Shown piece by piece: positions 1-8,693 of a stretch of 64,000 nucleotides of DNA. The position numbers were made by a program, and so were the translations under genes. The DNA comes from Myxococcaceae bacterium (lineage in GTDB: Bacteria; Myxococcota; Myxococcia; Myxococcales; Myxococcaceae). The first letter of the stretch is position 1, and each line of letters starts with the position of its first letter. Location: positions 39,799 through 103,798 of the forward strand of contig JAEUJQ010000042.1 of assembly GCA_016793095.1 (NCBI GenBank), read 5' to 3'. The notes under the pieces were generated by a model, which saw only the letters and a program-made list of their open reading frames with translations, was not told where the DNA came from and ran no database searches.

Positions 1-2019
1 CACCTCGGGCTCGCCCCCTGGGCTCCACGCCACGTCCGCGCTCGCCATCGCAGTCTGGCCGAACGGGTTCCCCAGCGTCACCGGCGGCTGCCAGACACCG
101 CTCACGCGCTCGACGAACGACACCGAGCCGGTCGTGCCCACCGTCCCACGGAAGAGCACCCCGAGATCGCCGTTCGGTCGACGGGCCATCGCCACCTGCA
201 CCGCTCCGCCGAAGGCGGTCACCAGGCCGCCCGGCAGCGGCACGGGCTGCGCGATGAACGTGCCGGACGCATTCGTCGCGAGCAGCAGGTCTCCCGTCGC
301 GTTCGTGGCCGAGAGTGCGCTCGCGCCAGACGTGCGCGTGAACACCACCTCGGCCGCACCGGCTGGGGTGAAGGCGAAGTCGAAGGACGGTGGCAGGTAG
401 TTCGCCCCGCAGGTGTTCGCCGCCACGAGCGAGGGCGTCCACGAGCCGTTCGCCTGCTCCTGGTAGAGCGTGAGGGAGTCGGCCGCCGAGCCGCCGCACC
501 CCGTCGCCGCCCGCTGCCACACCACCACCGCCGGCCGCCCCGACACCGGGTCGAACGCCAGGCGGAACGAGAGCGGCGCCGTCGAGGGCGCCTGGGTGAT
601 GGGCGCCAGCGAGCAGCCGGTCCACAGGTTCGACGCGCACCCGGTGGCGCACGCGTCGCCCGTTCTCCGCGCGAGCCGCACCTCGATGTTCCCCACCCGC
701 GCCTGCGGGTAGACGATGGCCACCTGGCCCGTGCGCGGCTCGACGCCGACGTCGATGAGGCGGGTCGCCACGTTGCCTGCGACCCCCGCTGGCAGCCCGA
801 GCGCTCCCTGCACCACCTCGCCACGCCAGGTGCCGTCGGCGTTGCGCGCGCGGAAGACGGCGGTGTTCGCGGTGGTGTCGAGGAACGCCACCACCGGCCC
901 GCCGTCGGGGCCGCCGCGCAGCGCCAGCGCGACCGACGACGGCTGCGTCGGCGCCGCCACCTGCTCGCGGACGGGCCAGCGCCGTCGCGCCGCCGTGGCC
1001 AGCGGATCGAACTCGTACGCGCCGAGGTCGGGCACGACGTCACGCGGCTGGCGCAGGAGGTCCCCGGTCTCGGTCGAGCCCACGCCAGCGTCGATGGCCG
1101 GAGAGCCCGCCGCGAGCCGCCAGTCCTCCGGGCCGAGGAAGCGCGGGTCGCCCGTCGCATCGGTCACCGGCACGCCTGCGTCGCCGGCCCCGCCGAACGC
1201 CGCCGCGCTCCACCCGAAGGCCAGGTTGTGGTCGCGCGACTGGTTCGCGGTGAGCGACGTCGCCCCGCCCGCGACGACGTTGAAGCGCGCGACGGCCGCG
1301 GTGATGCCCGCCGCCGACGGGTCCGCGTACGGCGCCGTGCGGTTCCGCGCGTCCACCGTGTTGTGCGTCACCAGCGCGTTGCCCGGGCAGGTGATGCCTC
1401 GCCCGCTGGCGCCGAGGCTCGGGTCGACGACCAGGTTGTTGCGCACGAGCACCTGGCCGACGGGGTTCGTCACGCACGCGACGCCGTCGCTGCCGGTGTT
1501 CATCACCACGTTGCGCTCGAACACGGCCTGCGTGCCGGCGTTCACCCCCGCGAGCTGGAAGACGCCCCGCCCGCGCACGTCGTGGATGAAGCAGTCGCGC
1601 ACCGCCGCCACCCTCCGCACCGCCGTCACCGCGTCGCTCAGCGTGCCCGTCAGCTCGAAGCCCTCGATGACCCAGTCGTCGTAGCCGTCGAACGCGCTGG
1701 CGCGAACGTGGTCGCCGTCGATGAGGCAGTGGAAGCCCGGCGCGCAGCGGAAGGTGAGGCCCTGCTTCAGGTTCCCGGGCTGCGACGTCACGAGCTCGTG
1801 GTACTCGCCGCCCAGCACGAGGCAGATGTCGCCGTCGGTGACGGTCGCGCCCACCGCGCACGCTCCAGGCGAGGGGTACTCACACGGCGCCGGCGCGCTC
1901 GGTGAACACACGGTGTGCGTGACGCCCAGCGCCTGCCGCGCGACTCCGAACGGCTCGTGCGAGCTCCCGCACCCTGCCGCGACGACCCCGAACCCCAGCG
2001 CCAGCCAGCGACCGTTCAT
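1..2019 (-). CDS. Secreted lipoprotein with right-handed beta-helix region (3' end off window)
   Basis: The open frame runs from ATG at 2019 to the window edge, 673 codons, so the C-terminus is missing. The N-terminus is a lipoprotein signal with lipobox VAAGC (Cys 17), so the protein should be exported and lipid-anchored. Roughly residues 50-230 have the DCFIHD, FERNVV, VRNNLV, THNTV pattern of parallel beta-helix repeats, as in pectate-lyase-like surface proteins. The following part has repeated short strands ending in small residues, as in beta-propeller-like reporter repeats. The substrate is unknown. No catalytic motif is recognised, so a surface or adhesin role is only inferred. Confidence 0.8.
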   Translation of the reverse strand, partial: MNGRWLALGFGVVAAGCGSSHEPFGVARQALGVTHTVCSPSAPAPCEYPSPGACAVGATVTDGDICLVLGGEYHELVTSQPGNLKQGLTFRCAPGFHCLIDGDHVRASAFDGYDDWVIEGFELTGTLSDAVTAVRRVAAVRDCFIHDVRGRGVFQLAGVNAGTQAVFERNVVMNTGSDGVACVTNPVGQVLVRNNLVVDPSLGASGRGITCPGNALVTHNTVDARNRTAPYADPSAAGITAAVARFNVVAGGATSLTANQSRDHNLAFGWSAAAFGGAGDAGVPVTDATGDPRFLGPEDWRLAAGSPAIDAGVGSTETGDLLRQPRDVVPDLGAYEFDPLATAARRRWPVREQVAAPTQPSSVALALRGGPDGGPVVAFLDTTANTAVFRARNADGTWRGEVVQGALGLPAGVAGNVATRLIDVGVEPRTGQVAIVYPQARVGNIEVRLARRTGDACATGCASNLWTGCSLAPITQAPSTAPLSFRLAFDPVSGRPAVVVWQRAATGCGGSAADSLTLYQEQANGSWTPSLVAANTCGANYLPPSFDFAFTPAGAAEVVFTRTSGASALSATNATGDLLLATNASGTFIAQPVPLPGGLVTAFGGAVQVAMARRPNGDLGVLFRGTVGTTGSVSFVERVSGVWQPPVTLGNPFGQTAMASADVAWSPGGEPEV

Positions 2020-2225
2020 GACGCACCCCGATGGGGGCACGAAAGCACGGCCGCGCGCGGGTGGTGACCTGAAGGTCGCGCCGGTTCGAGTTGCGCTGTC
2101 CGCTCCGAGCAGCACTGCTTCGGTTGCCCCTCGTCAACCCATTCGCGAGACCGCCTCCTCGCTCGCTCGGGATGACCCGCTCACCACCTTGCGCAGCACG
2201 TGGAAGGCCTGAGCGGTCGGCGCCG

Positions 2226-2483
2226 TCAGGGGCCGACGAGCCGGTTCACCAGCGCGACGTACTGCTGCATCGCGGCGTCCTTCGAGGTGCCCTTACGGCC
2301 GGCCCACGCGTCGTATTTCGCGCGGCCCTTGAGGTCGAGCATGCCCGGGCGCTTGCCCTCGACGTCGCCCACGGTGCCCTGCTTGTAGAGCGAGTACAGC
2401 TCGAGCAGCGTGTCGTTCGAGGGCGCGGCTTTGAGCGTCTTCACGCGCTCCTGGGCTTTGGCGAAGTCGTCGGTGAGGGCCAT
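2226..2483 (-). CDS. Acyl-CoA-binding protein (ACBP family)
   Basis: The 85-residue protein has the length and four-helix pattern of ACBP. It carries the family signature around YSLYKQGTVGD, then GMLDLKGRAKYDAW with the conserved Lys and Trp that clamp the CoA. ACBPs are cytosolic carriers that hold long-chain acyl-CoA esters and buffer their pool. GGAGG lies 7 nt before the ATG. It follows a small exported-protein gene with a 39-nt gap and is probably co-transcribed. Bacterial ACBPs are sporadic and are known from myxobacteria and some other proteobacteria. Confidence 0.93.
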   Translation of the reverse strand: MALTDDFAKAQERVKTLKAAPSNDTLLELYSLYKQGTVGDVEGKRPGMLDLKGRAKYDAWAGRKGTSKDAAMQQYVALVNRLVGP

Positions 2484-2522
2484 GGTGTTCCTCCGGGTGA
2501 GCGCCCGGAAGAGAGCACGGAA

Positions 2523-2915
2523 TCACTCGAGCTGCGTGGCCTCGTTGCAGGTGCGGGCGACGAGCGCGCGCACGAGCGCCTTCTGGCTGGCGCCGCTCGC
2601 CTTCGTCGAGATGGCGCCGAGCAGCTTCTGGTCCGCCGCGCGAACGCTGACCAGGCTGAGCTTCAAGCCACCCGGTAGCACCTCGAGGCTGGGCTTGAGC
2701 ACGATGGAGGCGCGCCGCGCGTCGCCGTCGATGACCGTCGCGCCCCGGCGCCGCAGCTCGTCGCGCAGCTGCCGGTCCACCTCACCGATGAGGGCGGTCC
2801 GCTCGGGCGACGCGTCCACCTGGCTCCACGACACCGCGTAGACGCGCGCGTTCATCGCGCCGTGCACGCTGCCGGCGAGGAGGGACGTCATCACGATGGC
2901 GAGGCGCGCGAACAT
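2523..2915 (-). CDS. Small exported protein of unknown function
   Basis: The 130-residue protein has a signal peptide (MFARLAIVMTSLLAGSVHG). The mature part is an alpha/beta domain with alternating hydrophobic strands (ATVIDGDARRASIVLKPSLEV, KLSLVSVRAADQKLL) and one Cys near the C-terminus. The pattern resembles small periplasmic domains that bind or assemble at the outer membrane, but I recognise no family. GGGAGAG precedes the ATG. The acyl-CoA-binding protein gene follows on the same strand, so the two may form an operon. Confidence 0.75.
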   Translation of the reverse strand: MFARLAIVMTSLLAGSVHGAMNARVYAVSWSQVDASPERTALIGEVDRQLRDELRRRGATVIDGDARRASIVLKPSLEVLPGGLKLSLVSVRAADQKLLGAISTKASGASQKALVRALVARTCNEATQLE

Positions 2916-3127
2916 GGCTCTCCCGTCCGGGAGCCGTGCGGCGCTCCCGCTCGTTCGTCTGGTGCTGTTCCGAGACGCCGTCAGGGACTGCGACGGCCTT
3001 GATGCGACCTGTTGCAGGACGGTAGCAGCGGCCCCGGCGCTCGCGAATTTTCGGCGGGCGGCGCGCCGATCAGCGTCACCTTCCGCGGAGTTCCATGCTC
3101 TGGTCCGCCCAACCCTGCGGAGGCGCG

Positions 3128-4612
3128 ATGGCCGACGACGACGTGAAGAGCCCTTCCCTCACCCGGCTCCACTGGCTTCGTGACGAGCTCGAGCCGTGGA
3201 TGACGAAGTACCTCCAGGAGCACTCGGAGCACCACTCGGTGCTGCTCGCCGTCGCGCAGTACTGGGCCGACGAGGCCGACGACGCGGTGCACCTCGAGGC
3301 GCTCGCGTCGACCTCGCGCGTGCCCGACTTCTTCTCGACGAGCTGGGAAGACGAGGGCGGCGAGCCCGGCACCTTCGCGCTCGGCTGGAAGCACCGCCCC
3401 TCGTGGGACGACAACGGCGAGTCGATTCGCGCGTTCCAGGCGTACTGCGGCGAGGGGGGCAGTCAGGAGCTGCCGCCGGCCGACCAGGCCGAGGTCTTCG
3501 GGCTGGTGACGCGCACCGCGACGGGCGCGGCGTTCTCGTGGCTGGGGCGGTGCCAGCGGCCGTGGCTCGACCTGCCGCACACCGCGCTGCCCGGCTTCAT
3601 GGGTGACTCCGACGGCGACCCGGAAGACCGCGAGCCGCTCGACGTGGTGGTGCCCGCGCAGACGCTCGACGCCGCCGACGTGAAGTGCCTCGAGGCCATC
3701 GCGTCGGACCCGTTCGGCGAGGGGCCGCGGCGGGTGTGGGCCGACATGTGGCTGGCGCGCAACGACCCGCGCGGCGCGTTCATGCAAGAGCGCCACGCCC
3801 CCCGGGAAGCGCTGCTGCAGCGGGGTGAGTTCTGGCTGGGCGAGCTCAACCAGTGCGTGCCGCTGGGCTCGGCCGTCTTCGAGTACGGCTCCCTCGCGGA
3901 GGCCGACGTCGCGCTCGACGACGAGCGGGTGGGCCTCGCAGAGTCGCCCTGGTGGCTGTCGGTGCACACGCTGCGCTTCTCGGGCGAACACGAGGTCTTC
4001 ACCCCGCGCATGAAGGGCCTGCGCCACGTGAGCGGGCTGACGTCGGCCGGGCTGCTCGCGCTGAAGGACTTCGTCAGCACCCCGCTGCTCGAGTCCCTGC
4101 ACGTGTCGCTCGACCTCGACGCGCTCGAGGTGCTGACGGCGCTCCCGCTGAAGTCGCTGCGCTCGCTGTCGCTCACGGTGAGCGCGGGGGCGAAGCTGTC
4201 GAAGCTGAAGCTGCCGACGAGCACGTGGCTCCAGCTCGAGCACGTGCGCGTGGTGCGGCCGTGGGAGCTCACGTACGAGTGGGACGAGGAGGACGCCGGA
4301 GGCGCCGACGACGAGATGCCGTCGCTCGGAGAGCTGCGCGCGGCGCTGCCCTACGTCCCGCGGGTCTCGGTGGTGTCGGGTGACTCGACGGGCCTGCCCT
4401 CGGGCTGGGAGCTGTCGCTGTCGCGCGGCCAGGACGACGTGGCCTCGCTGCGCCTCGAGCGGCTGGGACCGGCGGCGCGGCGCTCGCGGCTCGACGCCCA
4501 GCTCGCGGGGCTGCCGTCGTCGGTGAAGACGGTGCGGTGCGAGCCCTCGCTCCTCTGGGCGCCCACAGGCGCGTTCCCCGTTGGGAAGGGGCGCAAGGCA
4601 CAGGTGGGCTGA
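3128..4612 (+). CDS. TIGR02996-domain protein (leucine-rich-like companion domain)
   Basis: 494 residues. Around residues 178-222, LEAIASDPFGEGPRRVWADMW followed by LARNDPRGAFMQ matches the TIGR02996 domain (short, with D-x-PR and GxFxQ), typical of myxobacteria and planctomycetes. The C-terminal half has leucine-rich-like strands (SLHVSLDLDALEVLTALPLKSLRSLSLTV). I choose ATG 3128 because GGAGG sits 4 nt upstream; an upstream in-frame ATG at 3095 lacks a ribosome site. Function is unknown. In these families the leucine-rich part is thought to be a protein-binding surface. It is cytoplasmic, with no signal or membrane segment. Confidence 0.85.
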   Translation: MADDDVKSPSLTRLHWLRDELEPWMTKYLQEHSEHHSVLLAVAQYWADEADDAVHLEALASTSRVPDFFSTSWEDEGGEPGTFALGWKHRPSWDDNGESIRAFQAYCGEGGSQELPPADQAEVFGLVTRTATGAAFSWLGRCQRPWLDLPHTALPGFMGDSDGDPEDREPLDVVVPAQTLDAADVKCLEAIASDPFGEGPRRVWADMWLARNDPRGAFMQERHAPREALLQRGEFWLGELNQCVPLGSAVFEYGSLAEADVALDDERVGLAESPWWLSVHTLRFSGEHEVFTPRMKGLRHVSGLTSAGLLALKDFVSTPLLESLHVSLDLDALEVLTALPLKSLRSLSLTVSAGAKLSKLKLPTSTWLQLEHVRVVRPWELTYEWDEEDAGGADDEMPSLGELRAALPYVPRVSVVSGDSTGLPSGWELSLSRGQDDVASLRLERLGPAARRSRLDAQLAGLPSSVKTVRCEPSLLWAPTGAFPVGKGRKAQVG

Positions 4613-4646
4613 GTGCCGGGCGCCGGCGAGGTGCAGGCGCGTCGAG

Positions 4647-5012
4647 GTGAGCCTGGCGGCCGAGCAGCACCGGCTCGTCTTCACGCTCACGGTGCGGCAC
4701 GTCGAGTTCAACGCGGCCGACGGCAGCGACGAGGTGACCCGCCAGTGGACCGAGGTCTGGGAGACGACGCTCGACGGGCGCCTCACCACGCTCTCGCGCA
4801 ATGGCGGGCCGGGGCGCTCGTGGCTGCTGCCCTCGCACGCGCCTGAGCCCGGCGACGTCGTGACGGTGCGGGAGCCGGGCGAGCTGGTCATCGCGCGAAC
4901 GCCCCGCGCCCCGCTGCCTCGCGACCCGGAGCAGCTCGAGGCCGCGCAGCGCGCCGCCGGCTGGCGCATGGCGATGCAGAAGGGCGGCGAAGACCCTGAC
5001 GAGCAGGCGTGA
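4647..5012 (+). CDS. Hypothetical protein
   Basis: About 121 residues if translation starts at GTG 4647; the frame is open further upstream, but that part reads like non-coding sequence. The protein is a compact beta-rich domain (RLVFTLTVRHVEFNA, TEVWETTLDGRLTTLSR, VVTVREPGELVIART) followed by an amphipathic helix (PEQLEAAQRAAGWRMAM). No signal peptide or membrane segment is visible. It lies 34 bp behind the TIGR02996 gene and may share its transcript. No family recognised. Confidence 0.6.
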   Translation: MSLAAEQHRLVFTLTVRHVEFNAADGSDEVTRQWTEVWETTLDGRLTTLSRNGGPGRSWLLPSHAPEPGDVVTVREPGELVIARTPRAPLPRDPEQLEAAQRAAGWRMAMQKGGEDPDEQA

Positions 5013-5052
5013 TGCCTTGACGGCAAGCCGACTGCCGTCGTGATGATGTCGC

Positions 5053-5415
5053 GTGCGCACGACCGTCACCCTCGACCCTGACGTCGAGGCCATGCTCACC
5101 AGGGCGATGAAGCAGAAGGGCGTCTCGTTCAAAGAGACATTGAACGACGCGATCCGCCACGGGCTCCGGCGCACGTCGAAGACGGCTCGTTCCGAGACGC
5201 CGCTCCCTCCCTTCGACATGCGCGTGCGACCGGAGTTGAACCTCGACAAGGCGCTGCGCCTCGCCGCCGGACTCGAGGACAGGAGCACGTGCGACGACTC
5301 GAGGTGGGGCGCTGACGTGTTGGTGCCGGACGTGAACGTGCACGGACCGAAGCTCGCCCATCATGGCCGGTGTTCGAAGTGCCAGGTGCTGAACCCGACC
5401 GACCCGAAGCGGTGA
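5053..5415 (+). pseudogene. Decayed vapB-vapC toxin-antitoxin pair
   Basis: The first ~40 residues from GTG 5053 (RTTVTLDPDVEAMLTRAMKQ, then FKETLNDAIRHGLRR) are a typical VapB antitoxin with a ribbon-helix-helix DNA-binding half. After GLED the frame is lost. One base further over, the normal VapB ending RRLEVGR plus TGA reads at about 5291-5316, so a single-base loss broke the gene. Directly behind comes LVPDVNV, the first beta strand and first catalytic Asp of a VapC PIN-domain ribonuclease, which then ends after about eight codons. The pair therefore looks inactive. A sequencing indel could explain the vapB shift but not the missing vapC. Confidence 0.75.
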
Positions 5416-5490
5416 CGGCTCAGCCCGCGGTTCCGACCGTTCAGCCCGGACAACGGAAGGAGGTGCCCTGGCCCCGCGTACCGTCGGGGC

Positions 5491-7008
5491 ATGCGAGTCC
5501 TCCTGCTCAACCCGCCCCACACCGCCATCGGCAGCCGCTGTGTCCCGGACGACCACCTGCCCCCGCTCGGGCTCCTCTCCATCGGCGGGCCGCTCCTCGA
5601 CGCGGGCCACCAGGTCGAGCTGCTCGACGCCGACCTCATCGACCAGCCGCACGAGGCCATCGTCGACGAGGTGTGCCGCCGGGCGCCTGACGCGCTGCTC
5701 GTAGGCCACGCCGGCTCGACCTCGGCACACCCGACCATCGCGACGCTGACGCGGGCCATCCGCGAGCGCGCGCCCCTCATCCGCATCGTCTACGGCGGCG
5801 TCTTCCCCACCTACCACTGGCGCGAGGTGCTCACGCAGGAGCCGCAGGTCGACGTCATCGTGCGCGGCGAAGGTGAAGACACGGCCGTGCGCTTGATGGA
5901 CGCGCTCGAGCGACGCGGCCCGCTCGATGAGGTGAAGGGCCTCGCGTTCCGTCGGCTGGGCAAGCCGCTCGCGACGCCCGACGCGCCCGCCATCACCGAC
6001 CTCGACGCCTACCGGGTCGGCTGGGAGCTCATCGACTTCTCGCGCTACCACTACTGGGGGAAGAAGCGCGCCGTGGTGATGCAGTTCTCTCGCGGCTGCC
6101 CGCACCTGTGCAGCTACTGCGGGCAGCGCGGCTTCTGGACGCGCTGGCGCCACCGCGACCCGGTGAAGTTCGCGAAGGAGATCGCCAGGCTCCACCGCGA
6201 GCACGGCGTCGAGATCGTCAACCTCGCCGATGAGAACCCCACGTCGCAGCGCAAGGCGTGGAAGGCGTTCTGCGAGGCGCTCATCGCCGAGAACGTCAAC
6301 GTCGAGCTGGTCGGCTCGACGCGCGCGGGCGACATCGTTCGCGACGCGGACCTGCTGCACCTCTACAAGCGCGCCGGCGTCTCGCGGTTCCTGCTCGGCA
6401 CCGAGAGCACCGACGAGGCGACGCTCGAGAAGATCAAGAAGGGCTCGACGACGGCGGTGGACGTCGAGGCGATTCGCCTGCTGCGCGCGCACGACATCCT
6501 CTCGCTCGCGACGTGGGTGGTGGGCTTCGAGGAGGAGCGCCCACGTGACTACTGGCGCGGCTTCAAGCAGCTGCTCTTCGCGGACCCCGACCAGGTGCAG
6601 CTGCTCTACGTGACGCCGCACCGGTGGACGCCGTTCTTCGAGGAGGCGAAGGGCCGGCGCGTCATCCAGACCGACCAGCGCCGCTGGGACTACAAGCACC
6701 AGGTGCTCGAGACCCGGCACCTGCCGCCGTGGCTGGTGATGACGTTCGTGAAGGCGATGGAGGTGGGCATGCAGCTTCGCCCGCGCGCCTGGGGCCGGCT
6801 GTTCCATCACGACCCGAAGATCCGCGCGGCGCAGCGCTGGTACTACCGCATCGGCCGGCGCGTCTGGTTCTTCGAGTGGAGGAACTGGCTGTTCCGCGAG
6901 ACGCGCACCACCAGCGGGCCGAGCGTCGAGCACCTGTGGGGCAAGGCGCAGGTGGCCGAGGAGTTCCCCAACGTCATCGTGCGGGGCCAGGAGCGCCTGA
7001 GCGCCTGA
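5491..7008 (+). CDS. B12-binding-domain radical SAM protein, BchE-like
   Basis: 505 residues. Residues 1-150 are the Rossmann-like cobalamin-binding domain of this superfamily (MRVLLLNPPHTAIGSR, GVFPTYHW, VIVRGEGEDTAVRLM). Residues 203-210 hold the radical SAM cluster C-PHL-C-SY-C. BchE (anaerobic Mg-protoporphyrin monomethyl ester cyclase) has this layout and this N-terminus, but the same build serves many other methylations and rearrangements, and no other bacteriochlorophyll gene is in the window. The substrate is therefore unknown. The C-terminal third (RRVWFFEWRNWLF) is basic and aromatic. A 9-bp hairpin follows the stop codon. Confidence 0.88.
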   Translation: MRVLLLNPPHTAIGSRCVPDDHLPPLGLLSIGGPLLDAGHQVELLDADLIDQPHEAIVDEVCRRAPDALLVGHAGSTSAHPTIATLTRAIRERAPLIRIVYGGVFPTYHWREVLTQEPQVDVIVRGEGEDTAVRLMDALERRGPLDEVKGLAFRRLGKPLATPDAPAITDLDAYRVGWELIDFSRYHYWGKKRAVVMQFSRGCPHLCSYCGQRGFWTRWRHRDPVKFAKEIARLHREHGVEIVNLADENPTSQRKAWKAFCEALIAENVNVELVGSTRAGDIVRDADLLHLYKRAGVSRFLLGTESTDEATLEKIKKGSTTAVDVEAIRLLRAHDILSLATWVVGFEEERPRDYWRGFKQLLFADPDQVQLLYVTPHRWTPFFEEAKGRRVIQTDQRRWDYKHQVLETRHLPPWLVMTFVKAMEVGMQLRPRAWGRLFHHDPKIRAAQRWYYRIGRRVWFFEWRNWLFRETRTTSGPSVEHLWGKAQVAEEFPNVIVRGQERLSA

Positions 7009-7033
7009 GGGACGGCTCGAGTGCAGCCGTCCC
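7009..7033 (+). terminator. Hairpin between convergent genes
   Basis: A perfect 9-bp stem, GGGACGGCT with AGCCGTCCC, closes a 7-nt loop. It starts one base after the stop codon of the radical SAM gene and lies before the convergent outer-membrane gene. There is no U-tract, so it may end transcription only weakly or act with Rho; by symmetry it could serve both strands. Confidence 0.5.
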
Positions 7034-7044
7034 CGAGCTCGAGG

Positions 7045-7641
7045 TCAGAAGCTCGTCTGCACGCCGCCGTGAATGTCGATCCGTCCGTACGGCGCGACCC
7101 GTCGCCACGCGTCGGTGAGGTAGTAGGTGTAATCGACCCCCACCACGAGGTGAATGCGGTCACCGAGCGGCTGGAAGTACGAGGCGCCGCCGAGCACGCC
7201 GAGCCCGAACGTCGGCAGAATCGGAATCGGCACGCCCACGCGAAGCTGCAGGTTGTCGATGACCTGATAACGCGCTCCCGGCGTCAGCTCGAGCAACGCG
7301 ATGCCCGGCGTCGGGGTGAGGTAGGCGAGGAACCGCCCGTCGAGGTCGATGGAGAAGCGGTCCATCAAGAAGTACCCGACGCCCGCGTTCGCGCCCACCG
7401 TCACCCGCGCCCCGTTCGGGTTCGCCCCACCCAGGTTGATGCTCTGGTTCAGGTCGAAGTTGAGGCTGCCGCGCACCGCCACCCGTCCCTTCGAGAACGG
7501 GCCCGCCGGCGCCTCCTTCTTCTCCTCCTTCTCGACCTTGTTCTGCATCCCGTTGCCGTTGCCGGTGTCCGCCTGATCGCCTTCCTGCGCGAAAGCGACG
7601 GCTGCCAACGTGAGCCCGAACAACACAATGAAACGACCCAT
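7045..7641 (-). CDS. Outer-membrane beta-barrel protein
   Basis: 198 residues. The signal peptide is MGRFIVLFGLTLAAVAFA, then comes a charged linker (VEKEEKKEAPAG), then about eight alternating amphipathic strands (GRVAVRGSLNFDL, ARVTVGANAGVGYFL, FSIDLDGRFLAYL, HLVVGVDYTYYL). It ends in an aromatic residue (VQTSF), the usual signal for the BAM machinery. The layout fits a small eight-stranded OmpA/OmpW-size barrel. AAGGAGG stands before the ATG. Ligand unknown. Confidence 0.8.
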   Translation of the reverse strand: MGRFIVLFGLTLAAVAFAQEGDQADTGNGNGMQNKVEKEEKKEAPAGPFSKGRVAVRGSLNFDLNQSINLGGANPNGARVTVGANAGVGYFLMDRFSIDLDGRFLAYLTPTPGIALLELTPGARYQVIDNLQLRVGVPIPILPTFGLGVLGGASYFQPLGDRIHLVVGVDYTYYLTDAWRRVAPYGRIDIHGGVQTSF

Positions 7642-7770
7642 GACGACCTCCTTGCAGACGACAACCTACCGGACTTCTTCGAGAGTTCTACTGGCGCGAG
7701 GTGTCCACTGCGGTGTCGTCCCTTATCCCACCTTCTGACGAGAACAGACCATCTTCGCAAGGAGCCCGGT

Positions 7771-8034
7771 GTGCGAACGAACGAACTGACGGTGCTGCTC
7801 AAGAAAGTCCGGCGGACGCTGACGCCCGAGGCGACGCCCATCGCGCGCTCGCTCGAGCTGTACCAGCGGTTCGGCCCCATCCTCTTCTCGCACTTCTACC
7901 GGGCGGTCGGTGACGAGCAGAGGGCGATGGCGGCCACGCGGGTCGCCTTCGAGCGCCTCCTGTCCACCGGCCTCACCGAGGACCGTGACGTCGTGTCGTG
8001 GGTGCGGACCCTCGAGGTCGAGTCGCACCACTGA
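7771..8034 (+). CDS. Short protein resembling sigma factor region 2 only
   Basis: 87 residues from GTG 7771, chosen because AAGGAG lies 6 nt upstream. The middle (LYQRFGPILFSHFYRAVGD, then AMAATRVAFERLL) follows the ECF sigma region 2.1-2.2 pattern that binds the beta' coiled coil, with the usual GD turn and a T..xF..L helix. The protein stops soon after (WVRTLEVESHH), and no region 4 is present in any frame before the convergent gene. It could be an anti-sigma or adaptor-like relic, or a stand-alone core-binding module. Known: ECF factors need region 4. Inferred: this one cannot act as an ordinary sigma factor. Confidence 0.65.
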   Translation: MRTNELTVLLKKVRRTLTPEATPIARSLELYQRFGPILFSHFYRAVGDEQRAMAATRVAFERLLSTGLTEDRDVVSWVRTLEVESHH

Positions 8035-8057
8035 CGCCGGAGGCCCGCCGTGATCGA

Positions 8058-8693
8058 CTACGACCCCGACATCGTCAGCGCACCGAGGAGCGCGAGCTGG
8101 AAGAGCACCTGGGGCGTGTTGCAGGCGAAGGTGATGCGGTTGATGCGCTTGAACCGCTCGCTCTCGGGGTCGGCGAACCAGATGCCGTCGTCGCCGGTCG
8201 TCTTCCCCTCGACGGCCTGGAAGAACAGCGCTGCGTAGAGCAGCTCGACGACGAGGCTGAACACGAGCATCACCACGAGCGCTGGCGCCCAGGGCCCCCA
8301 CGCGCCCGTGTCTCTCAGCGCGGCGCCGCTCCAGGCCGCCAACCCCGCGATGGTCGCGATGCAGAGCGCGTCGTGCGCGATGCCGATGGGCGGCCGCCAG
8401 CTCTTCGTCACGTGCAGCATGAAGAGCTCCACCACGCCGCGCAGCCACATGGACGCGGCGTGAACGCCGACGATGAGCCGGTACGGCCAGGGCAGCCGGG
8501 GCTCGAAGGCGAGCACTGCGCACTCCACGAACCAGCACCAGATGGCGAAGAAGAGCCAGAGCACCTTCGGGTTCGAGATCTTCCCCCCGCGTGCCCCGTG
8601 GCCGGCGTTCTGCTTCGCGCGAAACCGCAGGCCCATCACGAGCGCGAGCACCACGCCCGCCCACAAGAGGCCGACGGTGGGCAGCGACGCCAT
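8058..8693 (-). CDS. Multi-pass membrane protein of unknown function
   Basis: 211 residues with five or six predicted membrane spans (VGLLWAGVVLALVMGL, VLWLFFAIWCWFVECAVLAF, ALCIATIAGLAAW, ALVVMLVFSLVVELLYAALFF, QVLFQLALLGAL). The start codon overlaps the stop of the Skp-like gene by one base (TGATG), so translation is probably coupled; an upstream GTG adds one residue only. A soluble loop (TGDDGIWFADPESERFKRINRI) lies before the last helix. No family is recognised. The coupling suggests an envelope role. Confidence 0.8.
   Translation of the reverse strand: MASLPTVGLLWAGVVLALVMGLRFRAKQNAGHGARGGKISNPKVLWLFFAIWCWFVECAVLAFEPRLPWPYRLIVGVHAASMWLRGVVELFMLHVTKSWRPPIGIAHDALCIATIAGLAAWSGAALRDTGAWGPWAPALVVMLVFSLVVELLYAALFFQAVEGKTTGDDGIWFADPESERFKRINRITFACNTPQVLFQLALLGALTMSGS

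Noticed and set aside
2981..5026. Very long minus-strand open frame opposite the TIGR02996 gene
   Set aside because: It is an effect of high GC: the frame lies antisense to two genes with good codon bias, is full of Arg/His/Pro and Ala runs, and matches no family. The same holds for other long antisense frames (e.g. 4888-6933, 21038-22750, 48052-50040).
5491..7008. Bacteriochlorophyll synthesis gene bchE
   Set aside because: The layout is shared by many B12/radical-SAM enzymes and no other pigment gene is near; only a BchE-like label is justified.
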